Source: Symsagittifera roscoffensis
Taxonomy: Eukaryota; Xenacoelomorpha; Acoela; Convolutidae
Direction of reading: 5' to 3'
Assembly (NCBI RefSeq): GCF_963678635.1
Contig: NC_087064.1
Location: forward strand, 69,430,123-69,494,122
Length of the DNA stretch: 64,000 nucleotides
In this document: piece after piece, positions 1 to 10,786 of the stretch
Position numbering within the stretch: position 1 is the stretch's first letter
How the letters are laid out: every line of letters starts with the position of its first letter
Notes under the pieces: model-generated
What the model saw: only the letters and a program-made list of their open reading frames with translations
What the model was told of the DNA's origin: nothing
The model's database searches: none
Made by a program: the position numbers and the translations under genes

Positions 1-113
1 GAAAAAACTTGGGTCAGCCAGCCAACAACGGGTATTTCAAAATAGTACAAAGGGTCGGCAGGGGGTCAAATCCCTGAGGGGTGGGGGCGTCCGCTGGCGG
101 GTTTAGGGGTCTG
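1..113 (+). repeat. hAT-type MITE, 3' part
   Basis: Right-hand part of the CAGGGGCGGAT family seen about a dozen times in this window. It holds the conserved blocks AATAGTACAAAGGG, GTCGGCAGGGGGTC and a degraded right end (GGCGGGTTTAGGGGTCTG). The left end lies outside the window. Confidence 0.7.
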
Positions 114-1670
114 TTTTTTGCACCAGTTCTGACCGCTTCAAAGGCAATTTATAGGGATCATGTGGTGTGGCGTTGAATAAAACTCTTTCATTAATGAAAG
201 AAATGCAAAAATCAAAAAAAAGTTCAGAGAAAAACTTATCAATTTCATGCTAAATAGCATAAATGGTGACAAGGTTTTCATTAAAGACCATCAAACTTAA
301 GTCTATTACAATTTGTTTTTCTATTGGTTATTAACTACGTTTTTCTGGCATGTTTTTCCCACTAAATCGAGAATCTTTTCTAGAATAAAAACATAACATT
401 TTGGATGAAAAATTTTTTAACATCATCAGCGAAAAACTGGGTATCCATGTTAAAAAACTAAACTTGCTTAATGCTTTTTTAAAAAGCTCACATCGGAAAT
501 CCATGAACTGATTGGACTATGAGGTCAAAATTATTGTCATTTCAAGTTAGGCCATGAAATCGATTAAGACGTCATCATAATAAGCGATTCTATCCGTTAC
601 ATCTGTTACAGATTTTCAGGGATTTAGCAGATTGTTATTAATTTTGTAAGTAAGTTTTTTAGACTTTAAAATCAATTTTTACGACAGTAAGAAATCGTTG
701 CAATCCAAAAAATATTTCAAGATTTGCTTTATGTGTTGTACAATTATAGTTTTTACGCAATTCGGCCCAAAAGAAATCACCTTATTTGAATAGCAGAACT
801 TACTTAAGACGAAAATTGATTCTGCTGAAACGTGGTTTTTTGGTACTTGCGCACAGCTCATTCAAAATTCAAAAACTATATTTGAAAATATTTCGTAAAA
901 TGAGATAATTATTCGAGTAGTGAAAGTGGTATATTTTCAGGTCAGGTGTGGCCTGAAAGTTAGCTCAAACCGATGCGCAAGCTGAAGGAAAAGTAATTAA
1001 AAAAATTGGGATTAATTTTTTGTTTTTGATTTTTTGTTGGAGTTCATTTTGATCTCGTTTCCTAAGCATTAGATTACACAAGTGACACTCAGTTGTGTTC
1101 ATTTATCATCATCAATCGAGAACTTTTTGGGGAAAAAAACAACCCAGGTTTTTAAGACAGGGTTTTGATAAGAAGGCTTGATGAGAAACAAAGTCTTGCG
1201 CTTGATTTTAAATAGCTTGTGTTATTCCAGTTTGCTGTATAATTGCCTCTTGTATCAACCATGATCCAACTTATGTAATTTGTGGAAAAGATTAAATCAG
1301 GCATTTTTAAAACTGACGAGAACTTGTTTTGAGTGCGGTCAACCTTGTCAAACAGATTTTTGCATGTCAGCAAAGGTAACCGGTTGCTAGTTGCATAAAA
1401 AACTCCGGCCACAATAACAAAAATAGTGTCTTTCTTCAAATTGTGCCATTTTTTGTCCGTGGCGTAATGAGAGCCTTTAACTTAAGCATATTCGATAGTA
1501 ATAGTAAACTAGCAATGACCAAAAGCGCTTTAATATGATGTATCATTCAGTCGATATTCTTTCCAATGAGTAGTTGTGGTTTTTCATGGGAAAATTTTTG
1601 AAAAAACGTGTCCCCTCCTTCAGTTGGTAGGAAAAATGAAAAAATTTTCTATCCATGAAATTGATCATCG
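114..1670. other. No gene seen, AT-rich DNA
   Basis: Low-GC sequence without a convincing exon, tRNA or repeat. Short ORFs here have random-looking composition. Confidence 0.5.
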
Positions 1671-1673
1671 AAA

Positions 1674-1869
1674 CGCGCAAAAAAGAAGACAGATTCTGAA
1701 AAAAAAATTGGTAGAGACAAAACGCGGAAAAAAGAAGACAGATTCTGAAAAAAAATTGGTAGAGACAAAACGCGGAAAAAAGAAGACAGATTCGGAACAA
1801 AAAATTCCGTAGGGACAAAACGTGGAAAAAAGAAGACAGATTCTGAAAAAAAACCGGAGAGACTAAAAA
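1674..1869. repeat. 48-bp minisatellite, about four units
   Basis: The motif GAAAAAAGAAGACAGATTC recurs about every 48 bp with intervening TGGTAGAGACAAAACGCG. Units 1 to 3 are nearly identical and the fourth is diverged (CCGGAGAGAC). Because 48 is a multiple of three, reading frames on both strands stay open; those ORFs are artefacts of the repeat. Confidence 0.85.
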
Positions 1870-2788
1870 GTTTGAAAATTACCAAATAAGAATACTACAC
1901 TTATGTAATTGAAAAAATAGAGAGTTGTATTTTATTAAATTGTCCGTGCAACGCTTCAAGATGAAATTGAAACCAGATAATGTCCAAAAGTAAAATTGCT
2001 TAAGGTTTCGTAAGCTTGTGAGGAAAGCACGAAATTAATAATTTGTTGTTTATCATAAATTTATTTGTGTCTAAAATTGTTTGTGTTTTTTACCAAATGA
2101 AAAAGACTTACTTTAAAGTAAAATTCTGAATGCAGATGATGAGGTTTAATAAAACATATTATTAAACTGGAATGCAATAAAATTCTGGCAGAAAATTATT
2201 AAAAAAATTTAACAAAAGATCATTTTGAAATTTTCATCTGCAGTTGAAGTTTTTTTGCTTTGATCTCAAAGTATCACTTGTTTTTGAAGTGAGTGAGATT
2301 ATTTATTCAATGCTTACTTGGAAGCGAGAAGTTGAATATAGTTCCGAACAAAAGTTTAACATCTAGTAAAAAACCACAGACTTTTTTTTCGAAAACAGGA
2401 ACATGTATCAAAAATGGAGGCAATTTTATCAAACTGGCCCTTAAAGCTCTACATGATTTCATATTCGATTGAAAATTGAACATTTTTTCGAGAACTGGAA
2501 AATTGAAGGTGATATGCCAGCTATACCAATTTTTTTCTAAAACTTGACTCTATCCGTGAGACGGCTTTTTATTCACCAAGTTATTTCAAACCATTCCACT
2601 TTACTCGAAATTTTATTCCCGACAATTGCGTTTCACACATAAGTATGTTTTCGAATATTTAGCTTTTCCACCGATGTTTTTCCAATAATCGTGTTTTTGG
2701 CTTTTTCCTAACAGTCTTTTAAAATTAGTTGTTATAATTTTAAGACAAATGCCCCCCCCCCTTTAATTCATCTTCTGCTTTTCCTCAG
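1870..2788. other. No gene seen; probable intron of the + strand exon at 2789
   Basis: AT-rich sequence ending in a C run and a pyrimidine-rich stretch (TTCTGCTTTTCCTCAG) that forms a good 3' splice site for the exon at 2789. No upstream exon is recognisable in the window, so the rest of that gene would lie before position 1. Confidence 0.4.
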
Positions 2789-2928
2789 ATGGTTTTCCGC
2801 TCATTCCTACTAATGCAAGAGAAGCTTTTGAGCGGTTTGATGAGTTGAAACTCAACCCGACTGAAATTCAGAGACTAGTATATGCGCAACATGTGTCCAA
2901 TCTGAGCATCACTTCATACGGGCGATGA
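2789..2928 (+). CDS. Probable terminal coding exon, unknown protein (partial)
   Basis: A strong 3' splice site (C-rich tract, then TTTTCCTCAG) is followed by an open frame of 45 codons ending in TGA, entered in phase 1. The peptide is protein-like and GC-richer than its surroundings: it begins GFPLIPTNAREAFERFDELK and ends with an NLSITSYGR tail. I do not recognise the family. No AATAAA lies close after the stop. The rest of the gene must lie before the window or in unrecognised exons. It could also be a decayed exon. Confidence 0.45.
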
Positions 2929-3198
2929 TATTCGGAAAATGAAAATTTCAGGCGCGGACTGATTTTTTCTGAAGCTTGTTTTTTGTCGACGACGGAGTCA
3001 CTAATGAAATATTTAACGCAGAGATCTTGAATTAAAATTTCTTGGATGCTCACTCATTATAATTATCTTCTTAATGAGATTTCATTTAAATTGCAGGGAT
3101 AAATTTTTGAGAATCTATTGTCGACTTCTGACTTATATCATTCAAGGGGTAAGAACGGGAAAAGGAACTGCGTTTTTCCCATCTAGGAAAAGTCATAC

Positions 3199-3424
3199 TC
3201 GGCACAAATTTGCCGTCGGCGCCGCCCAATTTTTGTTTCTTCATTCGAATCACGTAAGCATTCTCCGTGACTTGCTTGCGTCTTAGTTCCATCAAATGTA
3301 TTTTTCTGTGAGTTGCGACTGGCCCAATTGTTATGATTGTACAAATTAGAAGACAAATCAGCGCTAGGAAAATGAGCTTCGTGGATCGGCTTTTGTTGAA
3401 TCTCCAACAAAGGCGGTTACCCAT
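3199..3424 (-). CDS. Probable first coding exon of a single-pass membrane protein (partial)
   Basis: On the - strand an intron-like TTTATTTTTAG is followed by a short leader and ATG (3424) in a good context (GGAAATGG). The frame gives MGNRLCWRFNKS, then a hydrophobic segment (LIFLALICLLICTIITIG, about residues 18-35), then a basic region (HRKIHLMELRRKQ). This is the layout of a type II membrane protein stem. A donor-like A|GTATGA follows codon 75 in phase 1; without splicing the frame stays open to 3086. MGN plus Cys6 could support N-terminal acylation, an inference. No following exon was found, so the gene is partial or decayed. Confidence 0.42.
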
Positions 3425-3429
3425 TTCCA

Positions 3430-3954
3430 ATTACAATGAGCTAAAAATAAACTAATATTTACACATTATCAATTAAATAAAACTGGTACTTCTCAGGTAA
3501 AAATGAGTAGAAACAACACGGCCTATCATCAAATCAACACGGCCTTTCGACTCGGCCTATCACACTAATCAAACGTTCAAAAATAATGCCTTTTTCAGAT
3601 TGAGTAAATTTTTATAAAAATGCAAAAAAAAGTTTAAATACCCTCTCAAAAAACAAAATCTTAGAATAGTCAAATAATACTTATATAATTGCATCTCGTC
3701 AAAAAACTTGGTATTTAACATGCACATACACCCTATATTTTTCTACTTAACCCAATCTGTTTGATTAAAACCCCCTGTGATTGTTCTCTATGACAGAAAA
3801 TTCAAAAAGTTGTCCGGTCAGCGTAACTTGGAAAAGTAATTAAAAGTCAAGAAAACAAAATTTCTGATGAATAAAATTTGTAGACTAGAATTTTGAGCTA
3901 TCTGGAAATCATTAATTCGTAGTGCTCAAAAGTACAAAAATATTCAATCTCAAC
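3430..3954. other. No gene seen
   Basis: AT-rich sequence without recognisable coding or repeat content. Confidence 0.4.
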
Positions 3955-4450
3955 TATATTTTTGGTTCCCACCAAAAAATGAGGAGGAGCTTTGTAATCA
4001 GTTGTGTTTTAGTTTTTTCTTACACGCAAAATCAGGTGCCGCAAATAATCATCGGATTGGGTCGAGTGATAGATCATATTATCAAACGACAATAAAAATT
4101 TTTAAAACATTCTTCCAAAGTTGAGAAAAGCTGTTGAGAAATTTTTTGTATCGATCGCGTAACTTTCATTATATGAGAATTGGACATTTAAGCTAAAAAA
4201 GAAACTTAAAAAATATTTCTCAAAGTTTTTTTCAATTTCTTCATATTTTGTTCAAAATCATATTTTTTTCTGTTACTCATTTTTGAAGCTAACTGTTTAC
4301 AATTATGATTGATTGGCTAGTTTTCTATACGTTTGTGTAGTTCTCTTATCACACACTGGACAAAAAATGACTTTAAAATGAAAAAAAAAGGAAAACAGAT
4401 GAATACAATCGCAACGTTCTCTGCTCGTTGTACGACAACAGGCTATTCTT
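3955..4450. repeat. R3 interspersed repeat copy
   Basis: Shares with copies at 29335, 35250 and 52905 the blocks GGAGCTTTGTAATC..GTGTTTTAGTTTTTTCT, CGCAAAATCAGGTGC and, at the far end, an ACGTTCTCTGCTCGTTGTAC..CAACAGGCTAT block. It is an unclassified non-coding repeat of roughly 500-580 bp with TGTTCCGAC-like ends. Confidence 0.55.
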
Positions 4451-4848
4451 GGTTAAGCTTATGATCAAATGGAAACTCCAATTTGGCAAGAAAACTAAGT
4501 TTTTTGTGAGCAAAACTTTGGGATTTTGAACAATGCGTGTCATAGGTGGCAAATAGGTGGCTTAAATCATTCGAAATTAATCAAACGCAAGTTAATTAAT
4601 ACAAGCTATGTAGAAAAGCTTACTATATACGATACAAAATTTTCGTGATTGATTTTGCGTATAAAATTATTTAGAAAAAAAAATCCTTTTTAACAAGTTA
4701 GAACATTTCCTGCCAAAGTTTAGGGCTCAATATGGGCAATCTAAACATTACACTGACAGGAGCAGTCCTGTTTACTTTCAAAACTGGATTTTATAACAAT
4801 TTCTTTAATCCTAAGCCTTGTAAAATTATCATGATCTACGTGAAAATA

Positions 4849-4893
4849 CTCCCACCTCCCTTTTTCATGAAGGGGGATAATTGTTACTTAGAT
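4849..4893. repeat. Short palindrome, CTCCC...GGGGGATAATTGTTAC type
   Basis: The sequence CCCACCTCCCTTTTTCATGA is followed by AGGGGGATAATTGTTACTTA. It is one of several 40-50 bp hairpin-like motifs in the window (also 35848, 38119, 47175). Confidence 0.5.
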
Positions 4894-5029
4894 TAAGTTA
4901 GTCGACATCTTAACCACTCGGAATGCAACAAATTTTCAATAATAAATAGAAGGCTCTAGTGCATTTTTACTGTTTTTATTTTAGGGGCGGTAATTTTTTT
5001 AAATTTACACTTTGTATCTAAACGCGTTT

Positions 5030-5400
5030 ATGACCATCTGAAAAATTTTGTTATTTGGAGATCAAAATTTAAAAAATCACCTGTAATCTTTTTTCGTAAA
5101 ATTTTAGGGGTTTCAAAATGGTTAGTATGGCCTATTTTGGATAATTAACATGCGATATATTGCGGTATTTAACATGCGTAAGCGGTGAATTTATGCGTTT
5201 CAAATTGAAATGAAGCAAACCATTTGGTCTCGTTATTTGGGCAGACGCTAAGTATATTCCTTTTTTTGTTCACATTAGCGCACGGGGGAGTAAATAGAGA
5301 AAATATTTTTACCAAAAAAAAAACATTTCAATTGGCGGTAAAGTGCAAACAGAACATTAAGAGCTTCGCCCTGATAAAAGGGTAGTATTGTTTATATTGA
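5030..5400. repeat. R2 interspersed repeat copy (degraded)
   Basis: Contains the R2 blocks ATCACCTGTAATC..TTTTCGTAAAATTTTAGGGG, TGGATAATTAACATGCGATA and AGCTTCGCCCTGATA. The family has no coding potential that I can see. Confidence 0.55.
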
Positions 5401-5639
5401 GTTTTGTTTACTATTTCCCCAGTCTCCATAAGGGAGTTCGTTTCAAGATACCACATTCAACTAACCTGAAAATTGACTTGGTTTTTTATAGGCGTGGCAA
5501 TTTGTCTTTTGGTACCAACCATAGGTTTATAGTTAAAACCCTTTTTTTAAAAAAAAACAAGAATCAATCATTAGTCGATTTCAGAAAAATAATATACTCT
5601 TTGGAAAACTGTTTTTCATTTTAAAAACTAACAAAAACA

Positions 5640-6500
5640 GCTATTGATGGATTATGTTTTATATACTGAAGCCCATCAGTAATGGTGAAAGACTTCAACT
5701 AGCGGGCTGAATTGATTTGAAAACTGGACATTTGTTCTAGCCTTTCATTTGTAAAAAAAAAATTATTGACCCAAAATTTTCGAATAAAATAGGGCTGCTC
5801 GTACCAATATAAATACTTGAATGTTACGACTGCTCTTTAACCCCATTGAAAAGGTACTTTATTCAAAATTTCGTTCAAAAAAGAAAAAAAAAGAAACGCT
5901 TTTGTCATTTTTGTTTATTAGTTTTATCGTCCACTTATCATGTAAAGTACAAACTGACTAATGGTTTTTTTCTGGAAGGGTATTAAGGATATATATTTTT
6001 TCCTTTATTGGAAAAATTAACCGAGTTTTCGCTTGGGGTGGTTCCTTTTTTTTCAAACTAAAGTTGACTTTTTAATTTTTAGCTTTTGTCGGAATCTTTT
6101 TAACGCAATCTAAAAGTTTTGCTGTTTTGAGCTCATTGGGACAATTAACGGGCGATATATTCGTGCTTTTAAATCTTAAGTGGAGATTCATTTCGTCTTA
6201 GAAGCCGTTCCAATTTGAATTGGTATTTGGTTCATTCAACATTTTGCGAAACGTATCAATTTCGTAGCGTGTGAGGGGATGTTTTAAAAAAAATCCATAA
6301 AATTTTAAAAAGTTTTCATTTTTTTGTTAAAAATTTTTTCCAAAGCAAAAACTGTTCCATAAAGCTTAAGAGGCCATCGGAACAATCCTTGCTTCCCCCT
6401 GATATGAGCAATTTAGGTTAATTTGGAATGATTTAGTTTGCCTCTTACGCTTTAATGCATCCCAATATCAATTATAGTGATCAAAGCTTCTACACTTAGA
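5640..6500. other. No gene seen; decayed R2-like sequence
   Basis: AT-rich. Fragments such as GGACAATTAACGGGCGATAT near 6140 match the R2 family, suggesting a decayed copy. No coding exon seen. Confidence 0.4.
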
Positions 6501-6882
6501 AGGGGGCGGATTTAGGAATAACGGAAGGGGGTGACCCTCCTCAGCAATTCTACCCCCCTGCCGACCCATAGGTTCCCCCTTTGTACTGTTTTGAGAGACC
6601 AATTTTTGGCTGAATGACCCTAAAGTTTTTCTAAAGGCGCCTCTGGCACCTATATTTAATAAATTTTGGGAGAAGCGCGGGCCAAATAAACGCGATCTTT
6701 TTGGCCTGTTTTTTTTCTCAAAATTTTGTTTGCGGTTCAGAATTTGGCCAAAACAGGGACTTTTCAGTGCTTTGGGAGGGCTCGGAAAATCACTTTGGTC
6801 GACCTAAAAAAAATATTGACAAACTTTTTGAAATTTTTTTGAAAATCCGCCCCCCCTCGAGACGATCCTAGATCCACCCCTA
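6501..6882 (-). repeat. hAT-type MITE, about 380 bp
   Basis: Reverse-oriented copy: AGGGGGCGGATTTAGGA at the left and CTAGATCCACCCCTA at the right form degenerate inverted ends. The internal CCCCTGCCGACCCA, TTTGTACTGTTTTGAG and GGCGCC blocks match the other copies. Its target duplication is no longer recognisable. Confidence 0.75.
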
Positions 6883-8559
6883 GAATAAAGTAATCATTTG
6901 CTTCTACTTTGCATCCAAATTGTAGTCCAAAGATTTAAGGATCAATCACCACGTTTTTAATGTATGTCTTTGCAAGTTTTGAAACTATAAAAAATCGCCC
7001 CAAGTATAAATAAGTCGTTACTTTCGGAGCGCAACGTTGTTAAGTCGGAGCGCAACGTTGTTGTCCAAAAAAGTTGAAGAGGAGAAGAATGAAATGTCCT
7101 TTAAATCAAAATTTCTTACTTGATTTCCTTACCTGGTTACCTGACGGTCTTCAAAATTTCAAGATAGTTCTTTATTCTGCAGGTTCTAACCAAATAATTG
7201 AAATTACTGACGTTTTAGCAGTCTCTTTCAAACTCTCTATTTTTTCTTTTTATTTTTTGTTTGGGTTTAAAATTACAGAGGCCAGCCATATTTTCTATAC
7301 TCAAACAGCAACCAGGCGCTTTTTAGTTTCTGTCATCAAAATCTTCAATCAACGGGAGCTAAATTGAAGAGTAACAGAGCCGTTAAACTAATTGCCCCAA
7401 AATAACCTAATTTTATAACAATTCAAAAAACGAAGTTTTTTTCAAGCTGGCAGAGTAAGAAGCTTATTAATAGTTTTTTTATACTAATGAGTTCTAAATT
7501 TCTTCCGAATCAAAAGTTTGCTCTTGGATCCAACAATATATTTAATCAAAAATGAACTTTGAGAACTTCAAAGTTGACGTTAGCTAGAAGCGTAGATAAG
7601 TGTTTCAGCTTGTTAAATCGTGTGTTCTTTCATCCATCTTCTTTTATCAGAAAAATAATGATTTTTCCTATATTGTTTTTTTTCTATAAAAAAGCTAATT
7701 TCAATTGCGTAACATTTTGGATCTACTCAATAATCCCTCTGTTTGAAATTTTGCAAAACTGATTTTATAACAATATTCAAGCAACTTTTTTCACTCTAGC
7801 AGAAAACAAAAAATTTTATCAATAACACAAAATTCGAATTTCAAGATTTTGTTAATGGATAATAATTTTGATATTTTCAAGAAATTATAACCTCTTATAA
7901 TCAATTATAATTGTTTAAAATTCTTATAGAAAAACTCATTAAATTGATTTTCGTTCAAATACAAGCATCCAAAAATTAGAGGTCTTGTAACACTTTGCTC
8001 TATCTGAACAGAACGTTTTACTATAAAACAAAAGTTTTAAGGAGATTCCTTCATATAAGTTGAAAGGTTCCCGCGGTAGGAGAAAGTTAACTCTTCCAAA
8101 TAAGTCCTGAAACTAAAGCAATGTGCTAATATTTTGGTGGTTAAAAAACTCCAAAAGCGCATCGCCAAATGTTTTGAATCGAGAAGAAATGAAAAACAAA
8201 AAACAATAAATTGAATTCATTTGAAAACTGCTACAACCACATTTATCCAAATTTATAAGTTTTTCGGCTATAAGATATATAGTAGCTTTCAAAAGAAGCT
8301 TACAATTGTTAAGCGGGACCAGTGTTTTTCAAATCATTAAACTTATTAGGAAACAAAACTCATTTTGGATCTTGGAACCATTTAGAAAAAAAAAATGTTT
8401 CAAGCTACTTCATTGTTCAATTATGCTAAACCCTGGAAAAACAAAAAATGACAAATTTTAATAACACTATCATGTTAAATTGAGCCAAATTAATAGTCCC
8501 ATCTGCATTTTTACGATTTCCAAAATCTAAATTCAGCTTCAAACAATATGCTGAGTCAC
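6883..8559. other. No gene seen
   Basis: AT-rich. A 21-bp tandem duplication (CGGAGCGCAACGTTGTT, twice) lies near 7026-7062. ORFs of up to 97 codons at 7074 and 67 codons at 7559 have composition like the surrounding DNA and no recognisable domain. Confidence 0.45.
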
Positions 8560-8586
8560 TCATCGCTCCTCGAATTTTAAATTTTT

Positions 8587-9023
8587 GTTCCGACTTTCGA
8601 TACGAAAGTAACGGAATATTTGTGCTCAAGGTGGGTTTCTTTTTCTTCAGACAAATTTCTACTTTTTAACTAGCCATTTTTGACCGAAATTTTTTTATGT
8701 CACTCAAAAGGTATTGTTGTTCTGAGCTTAAATTTGAAAAGATATTTCACCTGTGATCATTTTTCGTAAAGTTATGGGGGTTAAAAGATTGCCATTTTGG
8801 CCAATTTGGAACAATTAACGCGTAAGTGGATATTTAATCGGTCTTAGAAATGGTTCCAAGTTGGTGGTTGAAATAAGCTAATTTGCCATAATTGATTTGT
8901 TACAGTGAGCGAAATCTATCCTTTTGTACTTTATAGGGCGTCTATTCATTTATTTTTATTACATTTAGTTTTTTTTTTGTTACTACTGCCCCATAAACCT
9001 TGAAAGGCAGTCGCAACATTCAG
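8587..9023. repeat. R2 repeat copy, left half, interrupted by the BEL/Pao element
   Basis: Carries the ordered R2 blocks TGTTCCGACTTTCGATACG, AACGGAATATTTGTGCTC, CACCTGTGATCATTTTTCG, GTTATGGGGGTT, GCCATTTTGGCCAATTTG, CAATTAACGCG and ACCTTGAAAGGCAGTCGCAA. The sequence stops at CATTCAG, where the LTR begins. Intact copies (for example 43921-44000) continue into CTTGATACGAGCAGTCTTG, and AGCAGTCTTG reappears at 18892 past the element. Confidence 0.75.
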
Positions 9024-9530
9024 TGTTTCCACCTGTGTTCGGTCTGTGGTGGGTCGGTCGAGTATATCGTCGGTCTGTAGATTGGCTGTATGTATCTCGA
9101 TTGAGAACACGATTGTTCAATATAAATATATATTTTTCCTTCAATAATTATCGAAAATCATTAAGAGGAAACAACGGAATAATATCTGTTTCGGGACAAA
9201 ATTATCAAGTTTTAAACGAAATCGAAATCGAAAGCGACTTTATTGTCACTACTTTTGCCAATAAGTGGGGATTTTCACGCTTACCAGAAGTTAGAAGTCA
9301 ATTCTGGCCAAAGTCTAATTAAAGTTCATGTCCAGAACATCATTCAAAAACAAGTTTGACTTAGGAACATTTTTTATCCGGTTCAAATCAAGTGTATTTC
9401 AAGTTTTTTAGTAGTAAAATACTTGGAATGACCGGGATTCGAACCGGCGATCTTTCGGTTTCAGGTCAAGTACGTTACCGCTAGACTAGCTGGTCTTGAT
9501 ATGCTTTTATTTTAGTTTCAATCTTGAACA
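9024..9530 (-). repeat. 3' LTR of the BEL/Pao element
   Basis: Near-identical to 18384-18891. Ends are TGTTTCC and TTGAACA, giving a short TGTT..AACA inverted repeat. It carries a tRNA-like segment at 9430-9495, and its first bases (in element orientation) encode the last codons of the integrase frame. Confidence 0.93.
9430..9495 (-). other. tRNA-like sequence inside the 3' LTR
   Basis: On the - strand this reads as a truncated tRNA. It has a perfect A box (TAGTCTAGCGG), an anticodon-loop-like CCTGAAA (TGA at the anticodon position), and a perfect B box (GGTTCGAATCC). The T stem is short by a base or two, and only GACC/GGTC remains of the acceptor stem, so it is not a functional tRNA gene. 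A tRNA-derived Pol III promoter is the likely content. Confidence 0.6.
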
Positions 9531-10495
9531 TCCTCGGGCCCCAACGGAGCGAGAACTGGGGCGAGTTTAACAAGAGGTCGGGTTAAATCTCCTGTTGCGG
9601 TTTTAAGGAGTGCGGAACGGGCGATAGCGTCTTTGCCATAGTTAAGCGTTTTAACGCGAGCGAGAGGGTAGTAACCACGCGGGCTACTATCCTCGACGAT
9701 CCAAACAAGATCTCCGGCTTTGAGTTCTTGTTCGGTAGGTGTGTGCCATTTACGGCGTTTGTTGAGAGTCGGAACGTACTCGCGTAGCCATCTAGTCCAG
9801 ATGGCGTTAGCGTATCCTTGTGCGCGAAGATAACGCTTTCGATGATCGAAATGTTCGTCCGTCGCAATCGACGTGAAACTAACTGAGCGCTGGCCTATCA
9901 AGAAGTGATTTGGCGTTAAAGCCTCAATCTCCTTCGGGTCACTGATGACCGCTGTAAGTGGACGCGCATTGAGGGACTGTTCCACCAGACAAAATGTGGT
10001 CTGGAGTACCTCGTCGGTTAATTTACGGGGTGTGAGGATGGAGTAGAAAACTCTCTTGAAACTTTGTACAAGACGTTCCCAAGAGCCACCATGATGTGGT
10101 GAAGATGGTGGGTTATACTTCCATTCGATGCCTTTGCGGACAAGGAGAGCGGGCGCAAGATCATTCCATGCTCGAGTGCACAGAAGAAGCTCTTTCTCTG
10201 CACCGACAAAGTTTGTACCATTATCGGACCAAATTTTCGATGGAGTTCCTCGTCTAGCGATGAATCGTTCTACTCCCATGACACAGGAGCTTGAATCCAT
10301 TGATGGTACGACTTCAATATGGATGGCTCTAGTGGTCAAACAAGTGAACAAAAACGCCCAACGTTTCTCCGAACTCCTTCGGATTGTTACGTGAAAGTGT
10401 CCGAAGTAATCGACTCCGCAATTGTTGAAGGGCGCTTGGCGGTATCCAAGACGCTCAATTGGCAGATCAGACATGAAAGGGGTGATGTTTTTCAA
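9518..10495 (-). pseudogene. BEL/Pao integrase core and C-terminal region
   Basis: An open frame of 325 codons. The catalytic triad is visible: D in GVDYFGHF (about residue 29), D in WSDNGTNF (about 90) and E in PHHGGSWERL (about 139). A C-terminal region with LKAGDLVWIVED and PLARV follows, as in the DUF5641 domain of BEL/Pao polyproteins. The stop codon lies 10 bp inside the 3' LTR, so the last residues are LTR-encoded. It would insert element cDNA into the genome, but it is separated from the upstream pol by stops. Confidence 0.9.
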
Positions 10496-10786
10496 CTTTC
10501 GCTTTCGGCAGTTTTTTTAATTAAGTTCAATGTTACGGAGCAATGATCTTAATTTTAAGATTGCATATTCTATCTGGATGACAGATCGTAGGTAGTCAAT
10601 TGACTGATGCTCATGTTTGTTGTGTTGATGAGCCACAATCAATTTGACTAATTGATGACGGCCATCAAGTATGATGGGATATTTATTTTTAAATTCGAGT
10701 TCAGAGAGACGACTAATGCGTCCTATGGATCTAAGAAGTCCATCGGGGTCAATGAATGGGGAGAGAGTTGCAATAGGGCTTACATT
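10496..10786 (-). pseudogene. Integrase zinc-binding region, broken
   Basis: Between the RNase H frame and the integrase core, translated pieces show PSIDPDG-like and HQLVKLIVAHQHNKHEHQ segments. This is the His-rich part of the HHCC domain that precedes BEL/Pao integrase. The frame is interrupted by several stops and at least one shift. Confidence 0.7.

Noticed and set aside
1543-1885. Overlapping ORFs on both strands with repeated RGKKKTDSEKK or FFQNLSSFLR peptides
   Set aside because: They result from a 48-bp minisatellite whose unit length is a multiple of three.
9023-9322. + strand ORF, shared in both LTRs (ending LPEVRSQFWPKSN)
   Set aside because: Antisense to the element and identical only because the LTRs are; no domain or independent conservation can be shown.
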